A DNA stretch of 50,138 nt from Hyphomicrobiales bacterium (GTDB lineage: Bacteria > Pseudomonadota > Alphaproteobacteria > Rhizobiales > Xanthobacteraceae): NCBI GenBank assembly GCA_017305555.1, contig JAFKKM010000043.1:1-50138 (forward strand), in the 5' to 3' direction. Shown one piece after another: positions 7,289-16,462 of the stretch (position 1 is its first letter; the number at the start of each line of letters is the position of its first letter). A program made the translations under genes and the position numbers. A model generated the notes under the pieces. It saw nothing but the letters and a program-made list of their open reading frames with translations. It made no database searches and had not been told where the DNA came from.

Positions 7289-8226
7289 TGGCCGCCGCCG
7301 CGCAGCAGCCCTCGGGCGAGACGGTCGCGATCCGACGCGCGGACGGCGAAAGCCGCACGCTCGCCGCGTCGCTGCCGCGCCTGGTGCTGGAAGCGCGCCG
7401 CATCGCCGCCAACGTCATCCACGGTCTGCACGGCCGCCGCCGCGCCGGCGCTGGCGAGAATTTCTGGCAATATCGCCGCTTCGTCTCGGGCGAGCCGGCG
7501 CAAAACGTCGACTGGCGGCGTTCCGCGCGCGACGATCTGCTCTACGTACGCGAGCACGAATGGGAAGCCGCACACACTGTGTGGCTGTGGCCGGATCGCT
7601 CCGCCTCGATGGCCTTCGCCTCCAAGGGCGCGCGCGACAGCAAGCTCGAACGCGCGCTGATCGTCACCTTTGCGCTGGCGGAATTATTGGTGGCGGGCGG
7701 CGAACGCGTCGGCGTGCCCGGATTGATGACGCCGACCGCGAGCCGCAACGTCATCGACAAGATGGCACAGGCGATGCTGCACGACACCGCGACGCGTGAC
7801 AGCCTGCCGCCGTCGTTCGTACCGACCGCATTGTCGGAAGTGGTGGTGCTGTCGGACTTCTGGTCGCCGATCGCTGACATCAAGGCAATGCTGGCGGGCC
7901 TATCCGCGTCGGGCGCGCGTGGCGCGCTGGTGCAGGTGGTCGATCCTGCCGAGGAGAGCTTTCCCTATGCGGGACGCATTGAGTTTGTCGAGCCGGAAGG
8001 CGGCGGCGTGGTGACGGCGGGTCGCGCCGAAACCTGGGCGCGAGATTACGTCGCGCGCGTCGCCTTGCATCGCGATCAAATTCGCACTGAAGCGGCGAAA
8101 CTGGACTGGCTGTTCTCCCCCCATGTCACCGATCGCTCGGCGGCCGAACTGCTGCTGTATCTGCATGCCGGCATGATGGCGCACAAAGGCGGCGGAGCAG
8201 CCGTGAAGGTGGGACGCAGCGCATGA
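7288..8226 (+). CDS. DUF58 domain-containing protein (MoxR partner)
   Basis: A 312-residue DUF58 protein. The family core is seen as RRAGAGENFWQYRRFVSGEPAQNVDWRRSAR split across residues 50-80, followed by a vWA-like segment with an intact metal-binding MIDAS motif DRSAS starting at Asp103. DUF58 proteins are the regular partners of MoxR ATPases; some members are membrane-anchored, but I see no transmembrane helix here. The gene overlaps moxR by 1 base and the next gene by 4 bases, so all three are likely translationally coupled. The substrate of this MoxR/DUF58 pair is unknown. Confidence 0.92.
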   Translation: MAAAAQQPSGETVAIRRADGESRTLAASLPRLVLEARRIAANVIHGLHGRRRAGAGENFWQYRRFVSGEPAQNVDWRRSARDDLLYVREHEWEAAHTVWLWPDRSASMAFASKGARDSKLERALIVTFALAELLVAGGERVGVPGLMTPTASRNVIDKMAQAMLHDTATRDSLPPSFVPTALSEVVVLSDFWSPIADIKAMLAGLSASGARGALVQVVDPAEESFPYAGRIEFVEPEGGGVVTAGRAETWARDYVARVALHRDQIRTEAAKLDWLFSPHVTDRSAAELLLYLHAGMMAHKGGGAAVKVGRSA

Positions 8227-11039
8227 TGGGGCTGCCGCTCGCCTTCGCTCAACCGCTGCTGCTCACCGGACTGCTGGCGCTACCGGTGCTGTGGTGGCTG
8301 CTGCGCGTGATGCCGCCACGCCCGAAGCGCGTCGATTTTCCGCCGACACGGCTGCTGCTCGAGATCGCGCCCAAGGAAGAAACGCCGTCGCGCACTCCGT
8401 GGTGGCTGACCGCGCTGCGTCTGCTCGCCGCCGCGCTGGTGATCTTTGCCGCCGCCGGCCCGACCTGGAATCCGCAGACCGGTGCAGCAAAGAGCAGCGG
8501 ACCGCTGGTGATCCTGTTCGACGACGGCTGGAGCGCGGCGTCGAGTTGGGATGCCCGGATGAAAGCCGCCGACGAACTGATCGCGCGCGCCGACAGCGAC
8601 CGGCGCGGCGTCGCGTTGATCCCGCTGTCAGAGCCCGCACGTGACATCACCTTGATGCCGGCCGGTACGGCGCGGGTGGCGATGCGGCAGTTGTCACCGA
8701 AGCCCTATTCCATCGCGCGTGTCGAAACGCTGCCGATCATCGCGCGCTTCCTGAAGGCGACCGGCGACTGCGACATCGTCTGGCTGTCGGACGGCATCGA
8801 CACCGGGCGCGGCTCCGAATTCGTCGAAGGGCTCGGCAAGATCGTCGAGAACCGCACGCTGACCATCTTTAACGGCGGCGCGCCGCCGGCTCATGCGCTC
8901 GCCGCCGCGGAGAACGCTGCCGCCAAGATGACGGTGAAGGTATTGCGCGCCACATCTGGCGGTCTCGACGCAGGAATTGTCCGCGCACTGGACCAGAAGA
9001 ATTCGCCGATCGGCGAAGCTCCATTCAAGTTCGGCGCGGCCGACACCGAAACCGAAGCGTCGTTCGACCTGCCGGTCGAACTGCGCAACGACATCGCGCG
9101 GCTCGAAGTCGCGGGCGAGCGTTCAGCCGGCGCGGTGCAACTGCTCGACAAACGCTGGCGGCGGCGCGCCGTCGGCCTCATCAGCGGTGCGTCGACCGAT
9201 ACCGCACAACCTCTGCTCGCTTCGACCTTCTATCTGACCCGCGCACTGGCGCCGTTCGCCGATGTGCGCGCGGCCGGCGGCGCGGCTCCGGCGCAGGCGG
9301 TGGCGCAATTCCTCGACCAGAAATTGCCGCTCATCGTGCTCGCCGATGTCGGTGCATTGCCGCCGGACCTGCGCGAGCGTCTCGATAAATGGATCGAACA
9401 AGGCGGCGTGCTGGTGCGCTTCGCCGGCCCGCGACTGGCGCAGGCCGATGACGATCTGGTGCCGGTCAAGCTGCGTCGCGGCGACCGCAGCCTCGGCGGC
9501 AGCCTGACATGGGAGAAGCCGCAGCATCTCTCCGCCTTTGCGTCGGATGGGCCGTTCGCGGGCCTCGCCGTGCCAGCCGACGTCACCGTGACGCGACAGG
9601 TGCTGGCCGAACCCGATGCGAAGCTGGCGACCCGAAGTTGGGCCACGCTGGTCGACGGCACGCCGCTCGTGACCGGCGAACGGCGCGGCAAAGGCATCAT
9701 CACGCTGTTCCATGTCAGCGCCGACATGCGCTGGTCGGATCTGCCGATGTCCGGCACCTTCGTCGAGATGTTGCGCCGGCTGGTCGATCTCTCCGGTTAT
9801 ACGTCGACGCCGGGCGCGGGTCCCGCCGCCGAAGCCAAGGTGGAAACCGTTGCACCGCTACGCATCCTCGATGGCTTCGGCGCGTTCGGCCCGCCGCCCT
9901 CCACCGCCAAGCCGCTCGCGGCCACCTATCGCGACCGCGCGACGATCGATCATCCGCCCGGCTTCTACGGCCCGGCCGATGGACCGCTCGCGGTGAACAC
10001 GCTGGCCGCCACCGACCGCCTCAAAGCGCTCGACGTCTCGAGCCTCAACGCACGGCACGCGACCTACACCAATGCCGAGCCCAGCGATCTGCGCGGCATG
10101 TTGCTCTCCGCCGCGCTGGCGCTGTTCCTGATCGATGCCGTCATCGTCGCCTTGCTCGGCGGCGGCCTCGCGGCGCTGTTGCGGCGGCGCACGGCGGTGG
10201 CGACGGCGTTGCTGCTCGCACTTGCGCTGAATTCAGCGGCGATCGTCCCAACACCGGCACACGCGCAAAATAGCGCCGATGACTTCGCGGTGAAAGCGGT
10301 GTCGCAAACCCGGCTTGCCTACGTCGTGACCGGCAATCCCGACGTCGATGACATCGTCAAATCCGGGATGCAGGCCCTGACGCTGTTTCTGTCGCAACGC
10401 ACCGCGCTGGAGCCGGGCGAGCCGGTCGGCGTCGATCCGGCGCGCGACGAACTAGCGTTCTTTCCGCTGATCTACTGGGCCATCGTCCCCGGCGCGCCAA
10501 AGCCGTCGCAGGAAGCCCTCAACCGCATCGATGCCTACATGAAACAGGGCGGCACGGTGCTGTTCGACACCCGCGACGCCATCGAAGCGCCAAGCAGCCC
10601 CGGCGGAGAATCGCAGACGCCGGGGATGGTGACCTTGCGCGGCATCCTCTCGTCGCTCGATGTGCCCGAACTCGAGCCTGTTCCTCCCGAGCATGTGCTG
10701 ACGAAGACGTTCTATTTGCTGCATGACTTCCCGGGCCGTTTCAATTCCGGGCAGACGTGGGTGGAAGCCCTGCCGCGAGATGAGAGCGACGACGCGGCGT
10801 CACGCCCGGCGCGCGGCGGCGACGGGGTGTCGCCGATCATCATCACCTCGAACGATCTCGCCGGCGCATGGGCGCTGCGGCCCGATGGTCGTCCGATGCT
10901 GCCGCTGACGCCGGGCGAACCGCGCCAGCGCGAGTTTGCCTTCCGCGCCGGCGTCAATGTCGTGATGTACACCCTGACCGGTAACTACAAGGCCGATCAG
11001 GTGCACGCGCCGGCACTGATCGAACGGCTGGGGCAATGA
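8223..11039 (+). CDS. DUF4159 protein with BatA-like N-terminal membrane domain
   Basis: A 938-residue membrane protein. The N-terminal part (1-80) is a BatA-type segment with two hydrophobic helices flanking PPRPKRVDFPPTRLLLEI. A vWA-like domain follows, but its MIDAS region reads DDGWSAAS (from Asp100) instead of DxSxS, so metal binding is probably altered. Another hydrophobic segment lies near residues 625-680, then a signal-like stretch ending AHAQNSADDF, and a C-terminal DUF4159 domain (about 690-938) that includes YWAIVPGAPKPS and GGTVLFDTRD. Predicted topology places most of the protein outside the cytoplasm. Its function is unknown; operon context makes it a candidate client or partner of MoxR/DUF58. 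Confidence 0.9.
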   Translation: MMGLPLAFAQPLLLTGLLALPVLWWLLRVMPPRPKRVDFPPTRLLLEIAPKEETPSRTPWWLTALRLLAAALVIFAAAGPTWNPQTGAAKSSGPLVILFDDGWSAASSWDARMKAADELIARADSDRRGVALIPLSEPARDITLMPAGTARVAMRQLSPKPYSIARVETLPIIARFLKATGDCDIVWLSDGIDTGRGSEFVEGLGKIVENRTLTIFNGGAPPAHALAAAENAAAKMTVKVLRATSGGLDAGIVRALDQKNSPIGEAPFKFGAADTETEASFDLPVELRNDIARLEVAGERSAGAVQLLDKRWRRRAVGLISGASTDTAQPLLASTFYLTRALAPFADVRAAGGAAPAQAVAQFLDQKLPLIVLADVGALPPDLRERLDKWIEQGGVLVRFAGPRLAQADDDLVPVKLRRGDRSLGGSLTWEKPQHLSAFASDGPFAGLAVPADVTVTRQVLAEPDAKLATRSWATLVDGTPLVTGERRGKGIITLFHVSADMRWSDLPMSGTFVEMLRRLVDLSGYTSTPGAGPAAEAKVETVAPLRILDGFGAFGPPPSTAKPLAATYRDRATIDHPPGFYGPADGPLAVNTLAATDRLKALDVSSLNARHATYTNAEPSDLRGMLLSAALALFLIDAVIVALLGGGLAALLRRRTAVATALLLALALNSAAIVPTPAHAQNSADDFAVKAVSQTRLAYVVTGNPDVDDIVKSGMQALTLFLSQRTALEPGEPVGVDPARDELAFFPLIYWAIVPGAPKPSQEALNRIDAYMKQGGTVLFDTRDAIEAPSSPGGESQTPGMVTLRGILSSLDVPELEPVPPEHVLTKTFYLLHDFPGRFNSGQTWVEALPRDESDDAASRPARGGDGVSPIIITSNDLAGAWALRPDGRPMLPLTPGEPRQREFAFRAGVNVVMYTLTGNYKADQVHAPALIERLGQ

Positions 11040-11079
11040 GCATGGTCGCTTCGAGCCGCAAACCGCTGATCTCTCAATC

Positions 11080-11204
11080 CGTCATGCCCGGCCTTGTGCC
11101 GGGTATCCACGCCCTTCTGAATGAAGCGCAAGCAGACCTGGATGGCCGGGGCACAGGCGAGCGAAGTGACGCCGTTCTTCGAACGGCGATGCCCGGCCAT
11201 GACC
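11080..11204. repeat. Palindromic repeat with inner module, inside the moxR operon (copy 4)
   Basis: It begins CCGTCATGCCCGGCC and ends GCCCGGCCATGACC. The right half contains an extra hairpin module GGCGAGCGAAGTGACGCC followed by GTTCTTCGAACGGC, which is the reverse complement, with two mismatches, of a module in copy 8 (36570-36602). It separates the DUF4159 gene from the last gene of the operon by 187 bases. Confidence 0.8.
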
Positions 11205-11226
11205 GAGTTTATGGGGTCGTGCCCGA

Positions 11227-13290
11227 ATGAACTACGGCATCGCCTTCACGCCTCTCGTCCCGACGCTCGTGCTGTGGATCGGGCTCGCCGCCATCGCCGT
11301 TATCGCGGCAGTACTGCTGCTTGGCCGCACACGCGGCGCGTTGATCCGCGTCGGCGCGCTGGCACTGATCCTGCTGGCACTGGCCAATCCGTCGTTCACC
11401 AGCGAGGAACGCGAACCGCTGTCCTCGGTCGCCGCCGTGGTGGTGGACAAGAGCCCGAGCCAGGACTTCGGCGCCCGCGCCAAGGAAACCGAACAAGCGA
11501 AACAGGCGCTGGTCGATCGCCTCAAGCAGATCAAGGGCCTTGAGGTTCGCGTCGTCGAAGCGGGCCAAGCCGACGGCGAAACCGACGGCACCAAACTGTT
11601 CGGCGCGCTGTCCACGACGCTGTCCGACGTGCCGACCGATCGCGTCGCCGGCGCTTTCCTGATCACCGACGGCCGCGTCCACGATATTCCGGCCGATGCC
11701 GCAGCGCTCGGCTTCAAGGCGCCAATCCACGCGCTGATCACCGGCCGCAGCGACGAACGTGATCGCCGTATCGCGATTACCGCTGCACCACGCTTCGGCA
11801 TCGTCGGGCAAAAGCAGACCATCACCTATCGCCTTGAAGATCACGGCGTCACCGGCCAGCAGGCGCGCGTCGTGGTGCGTCGCGACGGCGAGGTGTTGAA
11901 CGAACGCACAGTGGGTGGCGGTCAAACCGTCAACGTCAGCGTCGATATCAAACATGCCGGGCCGAACATCGTCGAGATCGAGGCCTCGCCGCTGGAGAAC
12001 GAACTGACGCTGGTGAACAACCGCGCCGTGGTGGTGATCGACGGCGTGCGCGACAAGCTGCGCGTGCTGCTGGTGTCCGGCGAACCACATTCCGGCGAGC
12101 GCACGTGGCGCAACCTGCTCAAGTCCGACGCCAGCGTCGATCTGGTGCATTTCACGATTCTGCGGCCACCGGAGAAGCAGGACGGCACGCCGATCAACGA
12201 ATTGTCGCTGATCGCGTTTCCGACGCGCGAATTGTTCCAGCAGAAGATCAACGAATTCCAGTTGATCATCTTCGATCGCTACGCGCGGCAGGGCGTGCTG
12301 CCGACTGCCTATTTCGACAACATCGCGCGCTACGTGCGCGCAGGCGGCGCGATGCTGGTGTCGGCGGGGCCGGATTACGCGTCGGTCACCAGCATCTGGC
12401 GCACGCCGCTGGATTCTGTGCTGCCGGCGGAGCCGGTCGGCGTCACCGAAAAACCCTATCTCGCGCATCTGAGCGAGATCGGAAAGCGCCATCCGGTGAC
12501 GCGCGGCCTGCAGGGCTCCGCCAGCGAACCGCCGCACTGGAGCCGCTTCTTCCGCACCATCACCACCCGCAATGCCGATTCACCGCCGCTGATGACCGGT
12601 GCCGACGGCCAGCCGCTGCTGCTGCTGTCGCGCTACGGCGAGGGCCGCGTTGCGCTGCTGCTGTCGGACCACATCTGGCTGTGGGCGCGTGGCTATGAAG
12701 GCGGCGGCCCGCATCTCGATCTGCTGCGGCGGATGTCGCACTGGTTGATGAAGGAGCCCGAACTCGACGAGGAGGCGCTGCGTCTGCAAGTGCGTGGCAA
12801 GGAATTGACCGTGCAGCGGCAGACCATGGCCGACACCGTCGCGCCGGTCACCGTCACCGCGCCGTCCGGTGCGAAACGCGAACTGACATTGAACGCCGGC
12901 GAGCCGGGGCTGTGGACCGCAACCATCGACGCCAACGAACTCGGCCTGTGGCAGGCGACCGACGGCAAGCTGAATGCACTGGTCAATGTCGGGCCGGCCA
13001 ACCCGAAGGAGTTCTCCGAGGTCACCTCGACGCCCGACACGCTGAAGCCGTTGTCACAGGCGACCGGCGGCGATGCCCGCCGCATTGCCGAGAACGGCAG
13101 CGTCACCCTGCCCCGCATCGTGCCGGTGCACGCGTCCAGCGTCTATCGTGGCGACGGCTGGCTCGGCGTGCACATGCGCGACGCCAGCGTGGTGCGCGGC
13201 GTCGGCGTGCTGCCGATGTTCGCCGGCGTCATCGGCCTGTTGCTGCTGCTCGGCGCCTTCGCCGCGACTTGGCTGCGCGAGGGACGCTGA
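11227..13290 (+). CDS. Membrane protein with vWA-like and glutamine-amidotransferase-like domains
   Basis: A 687-residue protein with two N-terminal transmembrane helices (about 4-24 and 34-52), a vWA-like segment with an intact MIDAS motif DKSPS starting at Asp74, a class I glutamine-amidotransferase-like fold (about 275-500, beginning LRVLLVSGEPHSGERTW), and one C-terminal helix (about 660-682). This domain order matches proteins found after DUF4159 genes in Bradyrhizobium relatives. No amidotransferase catalytic Cys-His-Glu triad is recognisable, so that domain is probably non-enzymatic. The gene completes the moxR operon after the inserted palindromic repeat. Function is unknown; an envelope role is inferred from topology. 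Confidence 0.88.
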   Translation: MNYGIAFTPLVPTLVLWIGLAAIAVIAAVLLLGRTRGALIRVGALALILLALANPSFTSEEREPLSSVAAVVVDKSPSQDFGARAKETEQAKQALVDRLKQIKGLEVRVVEAGQADGETDGTKLFGALSTTLSDVPTDRVAGAFLITDGRVHDIPADAAALGFKAPIHALITGRSDERDRRIAITAAPRFGIVGQKQTITYRLEDHGVTGQQARVVVRRDGEVLNERTVGGGQTVNVSVDIKHAGPNIVEIEASPLENELTLVNNRAVVVIDGVRDKLRVLLVSGEPHSGERTWRNLLKSDASVDLVHFTILRPPEKQDGTPINELSLIAFPTRELFQQKINEFQLIIFDRYARQGVLPTAYFDNIARYVRAGGAMLVSAGPDYASVTSIWRTPLDSVLPAEPVGVTEKPYLAHLSEIGKRHPVTRGLQGSASEPPHWSRFFRTITTRNADSPPLMTGADGQPLLLLSRYGEGRVALLLSDHIWLWARGYEGGGPHLDLLRRMSHWLMKEPELDEEALRLQVRGKELTVQRQTMADTVAPVTVTAPSGAKRELTLNAGEPGLWTATIDANELGLWQATDGKLNALVNVGPANPKEFSEVTSTPDTLKPLSQATGGDARRIAENGSVTLPRIVPVHASSVYRGDGWLGVHMRDASVVRGVGVLPMFAGVIGLLLLLGAFAATWLREGR

Positions 13291-13379
13291 CCTGTCGCCA
13301 AACGGTCGCGCTCCATGACTATTTTCGAAATCGGCGGATGATCACGACCCGCGGTTGACAAAGGCCGCCCTCGGCTGCG

Positions 13380-13396
13380 ATGTTACATTATAACAT
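13380..13396. promoter_or_regulatory. Predicted Zur box upstream of the DUF2946 / TonB receptor unit
   Basis: ATGTTA-CATTA-TAACAT is a perfect 17-base inverted repeat and resembles the AT-rich Zur operator of proteobacteria. It lies 49 bases upstream of the DUF2946 start. A TTGACA at 13355-13360 may be the promoter -35 element, which would put the palindrome across the -10 and start region. The two downstream genes (a His/Cys-containing small protein and a ZnuD-like receptor) fit zinc control. Regulation is inferred. Confidence 0.62.
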
Positions 13397-13444
13397 TCGA
13401 GGCGGCCGGGGTGGACCGCTTCGCGATTCCGGGCTGATCGCACG

Positions 13445-13867
13445 ATGAAGTGGTTTCGATCGAAGATAAAGGCGGGGACCCGGCTGGCGCTGTTGGCGCT
13501 GGCGGTTCAATTCGTCTTGTCGTTCGGCCATTTCCACGGCACCGCCGCGCATGCGGCCCCGAACATCCATGCCGTCACCGCGCCGGCGTCCGCCGCCCAG
13601 ATCCCGGATCAGGCCAAACCCGCGACCAAAGCGCTCGCCGCCGACGAGGCGCAGCAAGCGCCCGACAAATCCCACGGCGATCATCACGATGGCTATTGCG
13701 CGATCTGCGCGGTGATGTCGCTGGCGGGCTCGCTGATCACCAGCGGCCCCGTGCTTCTGATGGTCCCGGAGGCGTATCAGGTCCTCAGCCGGACCACCGA
13801 CGCCGAGTTTTCCCATCTCGCCTCGCCGCACGGTATCTCGCAGCCGCGCGCGCCTCCCGCTTCCTGA
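13445..13867 (+). CDS. DUF2946-like small exported protein
   Basis: A 140-residue protein with an N-terminal signal-like helix (about 8-26) and the motif HGDHHDGYCAICAVMS near residues 78-93, which is rich in potential metal ligands. It ends with a hydrophobic stretch and a Pro-rich tail. Proteins annotated as DUF2946 commonly lie beside TonB-dependent receptors for metals; their role is not settled. Here a ZnuD-like receptor follows 150 bases downstream, and a Zur-box-like palindrome lies upstream. A periplasmic or inner-membrane metal-related role is an inference. Confidence 0.78.
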   Translation: MKWFRSKIKAGTRLALLALAVQFVLSFGHFHGTAAHAAPNIHAVTAPASAAQIPDQAKPATKALAADEAQQAPDKSHGDHHDGYCAICAVMSLAGSLITSGPVLLMVPEAYQVLSRTTDAEFSHLASPHGISQPRAPPAS

Positions 13868-14017
13868 GCCTGACGGACTGACACGCTTCTCGCCGCCGCA
13901 TCTCACACCCGGCGCTTGAGAGGCCTCCTCCATCATGCGCCCGCAACGACGGGCATCCGCGAAGCCGCATCGACGATCAACGGTGCGCCGCTCGTGGATT
14001 CAGGAACCGGATCCATC

Positions 14018-16342
14018 ATGTCTTTGTCATTGAAGCAGGCCCTGCTTCTGTCCAGCGCGCCGCTGCTGCTGGGCGCTTTCAATCATGCCGCATCGGCGCA
14101 GGACAACACGTCGGAACTGCCCAGCATCACCGTCACCGCACCGAGTCCAATCACCCATCACGCGAAGCGGCCACGGCGTGCGGCCTCGACACACGCCGCA
14201 CGCGCCACGCCCGTGCGGGACGGCACGCCCACCGAACAGCCGCGCATCGTCGTCAATGCGCCGCCGCAGCAAGGCGTGCTACCGATCGTCACCGATCAAT
14301 TTGCAACGGTGACCGTGGTGCCGAACGAGGAAATCCGGCGCAGCGGCGCGGCCACGCTGGGCGACCTGCTCACCAGCAAACCCGGCATCACCGGATCGGG
14401 CTTCGCGCCGGGCGCATCGAGCCGTCCGATCATTCGCGGCCTCGACGTCAATCGCGTCGGCATCGTCGAGAACGGCGTCGGCAGCAACGGCGCATCGGAT
14501 CTCGGCGAAGACCATTTCGTGCCGATCGATCCGCTTTCGACCAATCAGGTGGAAGTCATTCGCGGCCCCGCCGCCTTGCGCTGGGGCTCGACCTCGATCG
14601 GCGGCGTGGTCAGCGCCACCAACAACCGCATTCCCGAGACGATGCCGTGCACGCCGATACTGGCGACGCAGACCTACGGCTACAACGTGAAAGCGCCACC
14701 GCAACTTGCAAGCCCGAACGGCTGCGCCACGCTTGAAACGCGCACCGCGCTCTCCAGCGTCGATCTCGGCCGCGAAGGCGGGGTGTTGCTCGATGCCGCC
14801 AGCAGCAACGTCGCGATCCACGCCGACGCGTTCGCGCGGCGCACCGCCGACTACGCCATTCCGGGTGGAACGCAGAAGAACACCGCCACCGATACCAACG
14901 GCGGATCGGTCGGCGCGTCTTACTTCTTCACCGGAGGCTATGTCGGCGCTGCGATCACCCAGAACAACAGCCTCTACCACATCCCCGGTACGGAGGGCGA
15001 AGAGCTTGGCACGCGGATTGACGCGCACCAGACAAAATTCACCGCCAAAGGTGAATATCGCCCCGATGCGGCGGCAGTCGATGCAATCCGCTTCTGGTTA
15101 GGCGCGACCGACTACAAGCACAACGAGCTCGGCCTTGCCGACGCCGCTGACCCGACCAGCGACGGCGTACGCCAGACCTTCACCAACAAAGAGCAGGAAG
15201 GCCGGCTCGAAGTGCAACTCGCGCCGTTCGACCTGCGCTTCGCGGCGCTGACGACCGCGATCGGCGTGCAGGCCTCGCATCAGGAACTGACTGCGCCGAG
15301 CCCGGACGACCCCGGCAGTCCGTTGAACGGGTTGTGGGACCCGAACAGCAACACCAAGCTCGCAGGCTACGTCTTCAACGAACTGAAGTTCAGCGACAGT
15401 ACCAAGGCGCAAGCCGCAGCGCGCATCGAACACGTCAATCTCGATGGTTCGACGCCGAGCCTGATCCCCGGCGTATTCGACGTCGCGGCCAATCCGGCCG
15501 AGATCGGTCCGGCGGTACAGCGCAGCCTCAGCTACACGCCGAAAAGCGGCAGCGTCGGCCTGATCCAGAATCTGCCGTGGGATCTCGTTGCCAGCATCAC
15601 CGGGCAATATACCGAACGCGCACCTAAACCCGCCGAGCTGTTTTCACGCGGCGGACACGACGCCACCGCGACCTTCGATATCGGCAATCCGAATCTCGGA
15701 ATCGAAACCGCGAAATCGATCGAGGTCGGCCTGCGCCGCGCGCGAGGGCCGTTCCGGTTCGAACTCACCGGCTATGCCACACACTTCAACGGCTTCATCT
15801 ATCGCAGGCTCACCGGCAACACCTGCGACGGAACATCGTGCATCGCGGGCGCCGGCCTCGAACTCAATCAGGCGATCTATTCGCAACGCGACGCCAACTT
15901 CCGTGGCGCCGAGTTTCAATTCCAATACGACGCCTTGCCGGTCTGGAACGGCATGTTCGGCATCGAGGGGCAGTACGACATCGTGCGCGCCACCTTCTCC
16001 GACGGCAGCAATGTGCCGCGCATTCCGCCGCAACGTGTCGGCGGCGGCATCTACTATCGCGACGCGAACTGGTTCGCGCGCGTCAACCTGCTGCACGCCT
16101 TCGCACAGAACGATGTGAGCGGCGTGGAGACGCCGACGGCCAGCTACAACCGCCTGCGCGCCGAGTTGAGCTACACGACGAAACTCACCAAGACCGATTG
16201 GTGGGGCGCGCAGCAATTCACCTTCGGCGTCGTCGGCGACAACCTGCTGAATGAGGATATCCGCAACGCGGTCGCCTACAACAAGGATCAGGTGCTGATG
16301 CCCGGCCTCGGCGTGCGGATTTTCGCGAATGTGAAGTATTGA
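14018..16342 (+). CDS. TonB-dependent outer-membrane receptor, ZnuD-like (predicted zinc uptake)
   Basis: A 774-residue receptor. The signal peptide (MSLSLKQALLLSSAPLL.. to about residue 27, ASA|QD) decides the start at 14018; an in-frame ATG at 13916 would add an unlikely 34-residue leader. The plug domain is visible: TLGDLLTSKPGITGSG, RPIIRGLDVNRVGIVENG, and VEVIRGPAALRWGSTSIGG. The barrel ends LGVRIFANVKY with a terminal aromatic residue. The segment IHADAFARRTADYAIPG resembles the HADxxxRxTxDY region of ZnuD. Loop Cys pairs (MPC..NGC and NTCDGTSC) may form disulfides. Ligand assignment to zinc rests on similarity and the upstream Zur-like box; a copper or other metal ligand is possible. 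Confidence 0.88.
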   Translation: MSLSLKQALLLSSAPLLLGAFNHAASAQDNTSELPSITVTAPSPITHHAKRPRRAASTHAARATPVRDGTPTEQPRIVVNAPPQQGVLPIVTDQFATVTVVPNEEIRRSGAATLGDLLTSKPGITGSGFAPGASSRPIIRGLDVNRVGIVENGVGSNGASDLGEDHFVPIDPLSTNQVEVIRGPAALRWGSTSIGGVVSATNNRIPETMPCTPILATQTYGYNVKAPPQLASPNGCATLETRTALSSVDLGREGGVLLDAASSNVAIHADAFARRTADYAIPGGTQKNTATDTNGGSVGASYFFTGGYVGAAITQNNSLYHIPGTEGEELGTRIDAHQTKFTAKGEYRPDAAAVDAIRFWLGATDYKHNELGLADAADPTSDGVRQTFTNKEQEGRLEVQLAPFDLRFAALTTAIGVQASHQELTAPSPDDPGSPLNGLWDPNSNTKLAGYVFNELKFSDSTKAQAAARIEHVNLDGSTPSLIPGVFDVAANPAEIGPAVQRSLSYTPKSGSVGLIQNLPWDLVASITGQYTERAPKPAELFSRGGHDATATFDIGNPNLGIETAKSIEVGLRRARGPFRFELTGYATHFNGFIYRRLTGNTCDGTSCIAGAGLELNQAIYSQRDANFRGAEFQFQYDALPVWNGMFGIEGQYDIVRATFSDGSNVPRIPPQRVGGGIYYRDANWFARVNLLHAFAQNDVSGVETPTASYNRLRAELSYTTKLTKTDWWGAQQFTFGVVGDNLLNEDIRNAVAYNKDQVLMPGLGVRIFANVKY

Positions 16343-16352
16343 GTTGTTCTTT

Positions 16353-16441
16353 CGTCATGGCCGGGCTCGTCCCGGCCATCTACGTCTTTCTTAACGCCCG
16401 TCGTTAAGACGTGGATGGCCGGAATAAATCCGGCCATGACG
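16353..16441. repeat. Palindromic intergenic repeat, GGCCGGG type (copy 5)
   Basis: It begins CGTCATGGCCGGG and ends CCGGCCATGACG. The right arm (about 34 bases) is identical to that of copy 6 at 24035-24124. It lies between the convergent TonB receptor and GNAT genes, where its hairpins could act as a bidirectional terminator. Confidence 0.85.
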
Positions 16442-16462
16442 CGAAACAAGCCCGGATATCGC

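Noticed and set aside
9509-10273. 254-residue open frame inside the DUF4159 gene
   Set aside because: Arg-rich composition and full overlap with a real domain-bearing gene on the same strand show that it is a shadow frame.
13916-14017. 34-residue N-terminal extension of the TonB receptor
   Set aside because: The signal peptide begins at 14018, with AGGAA upstream, so the earlier ATG is not the start.
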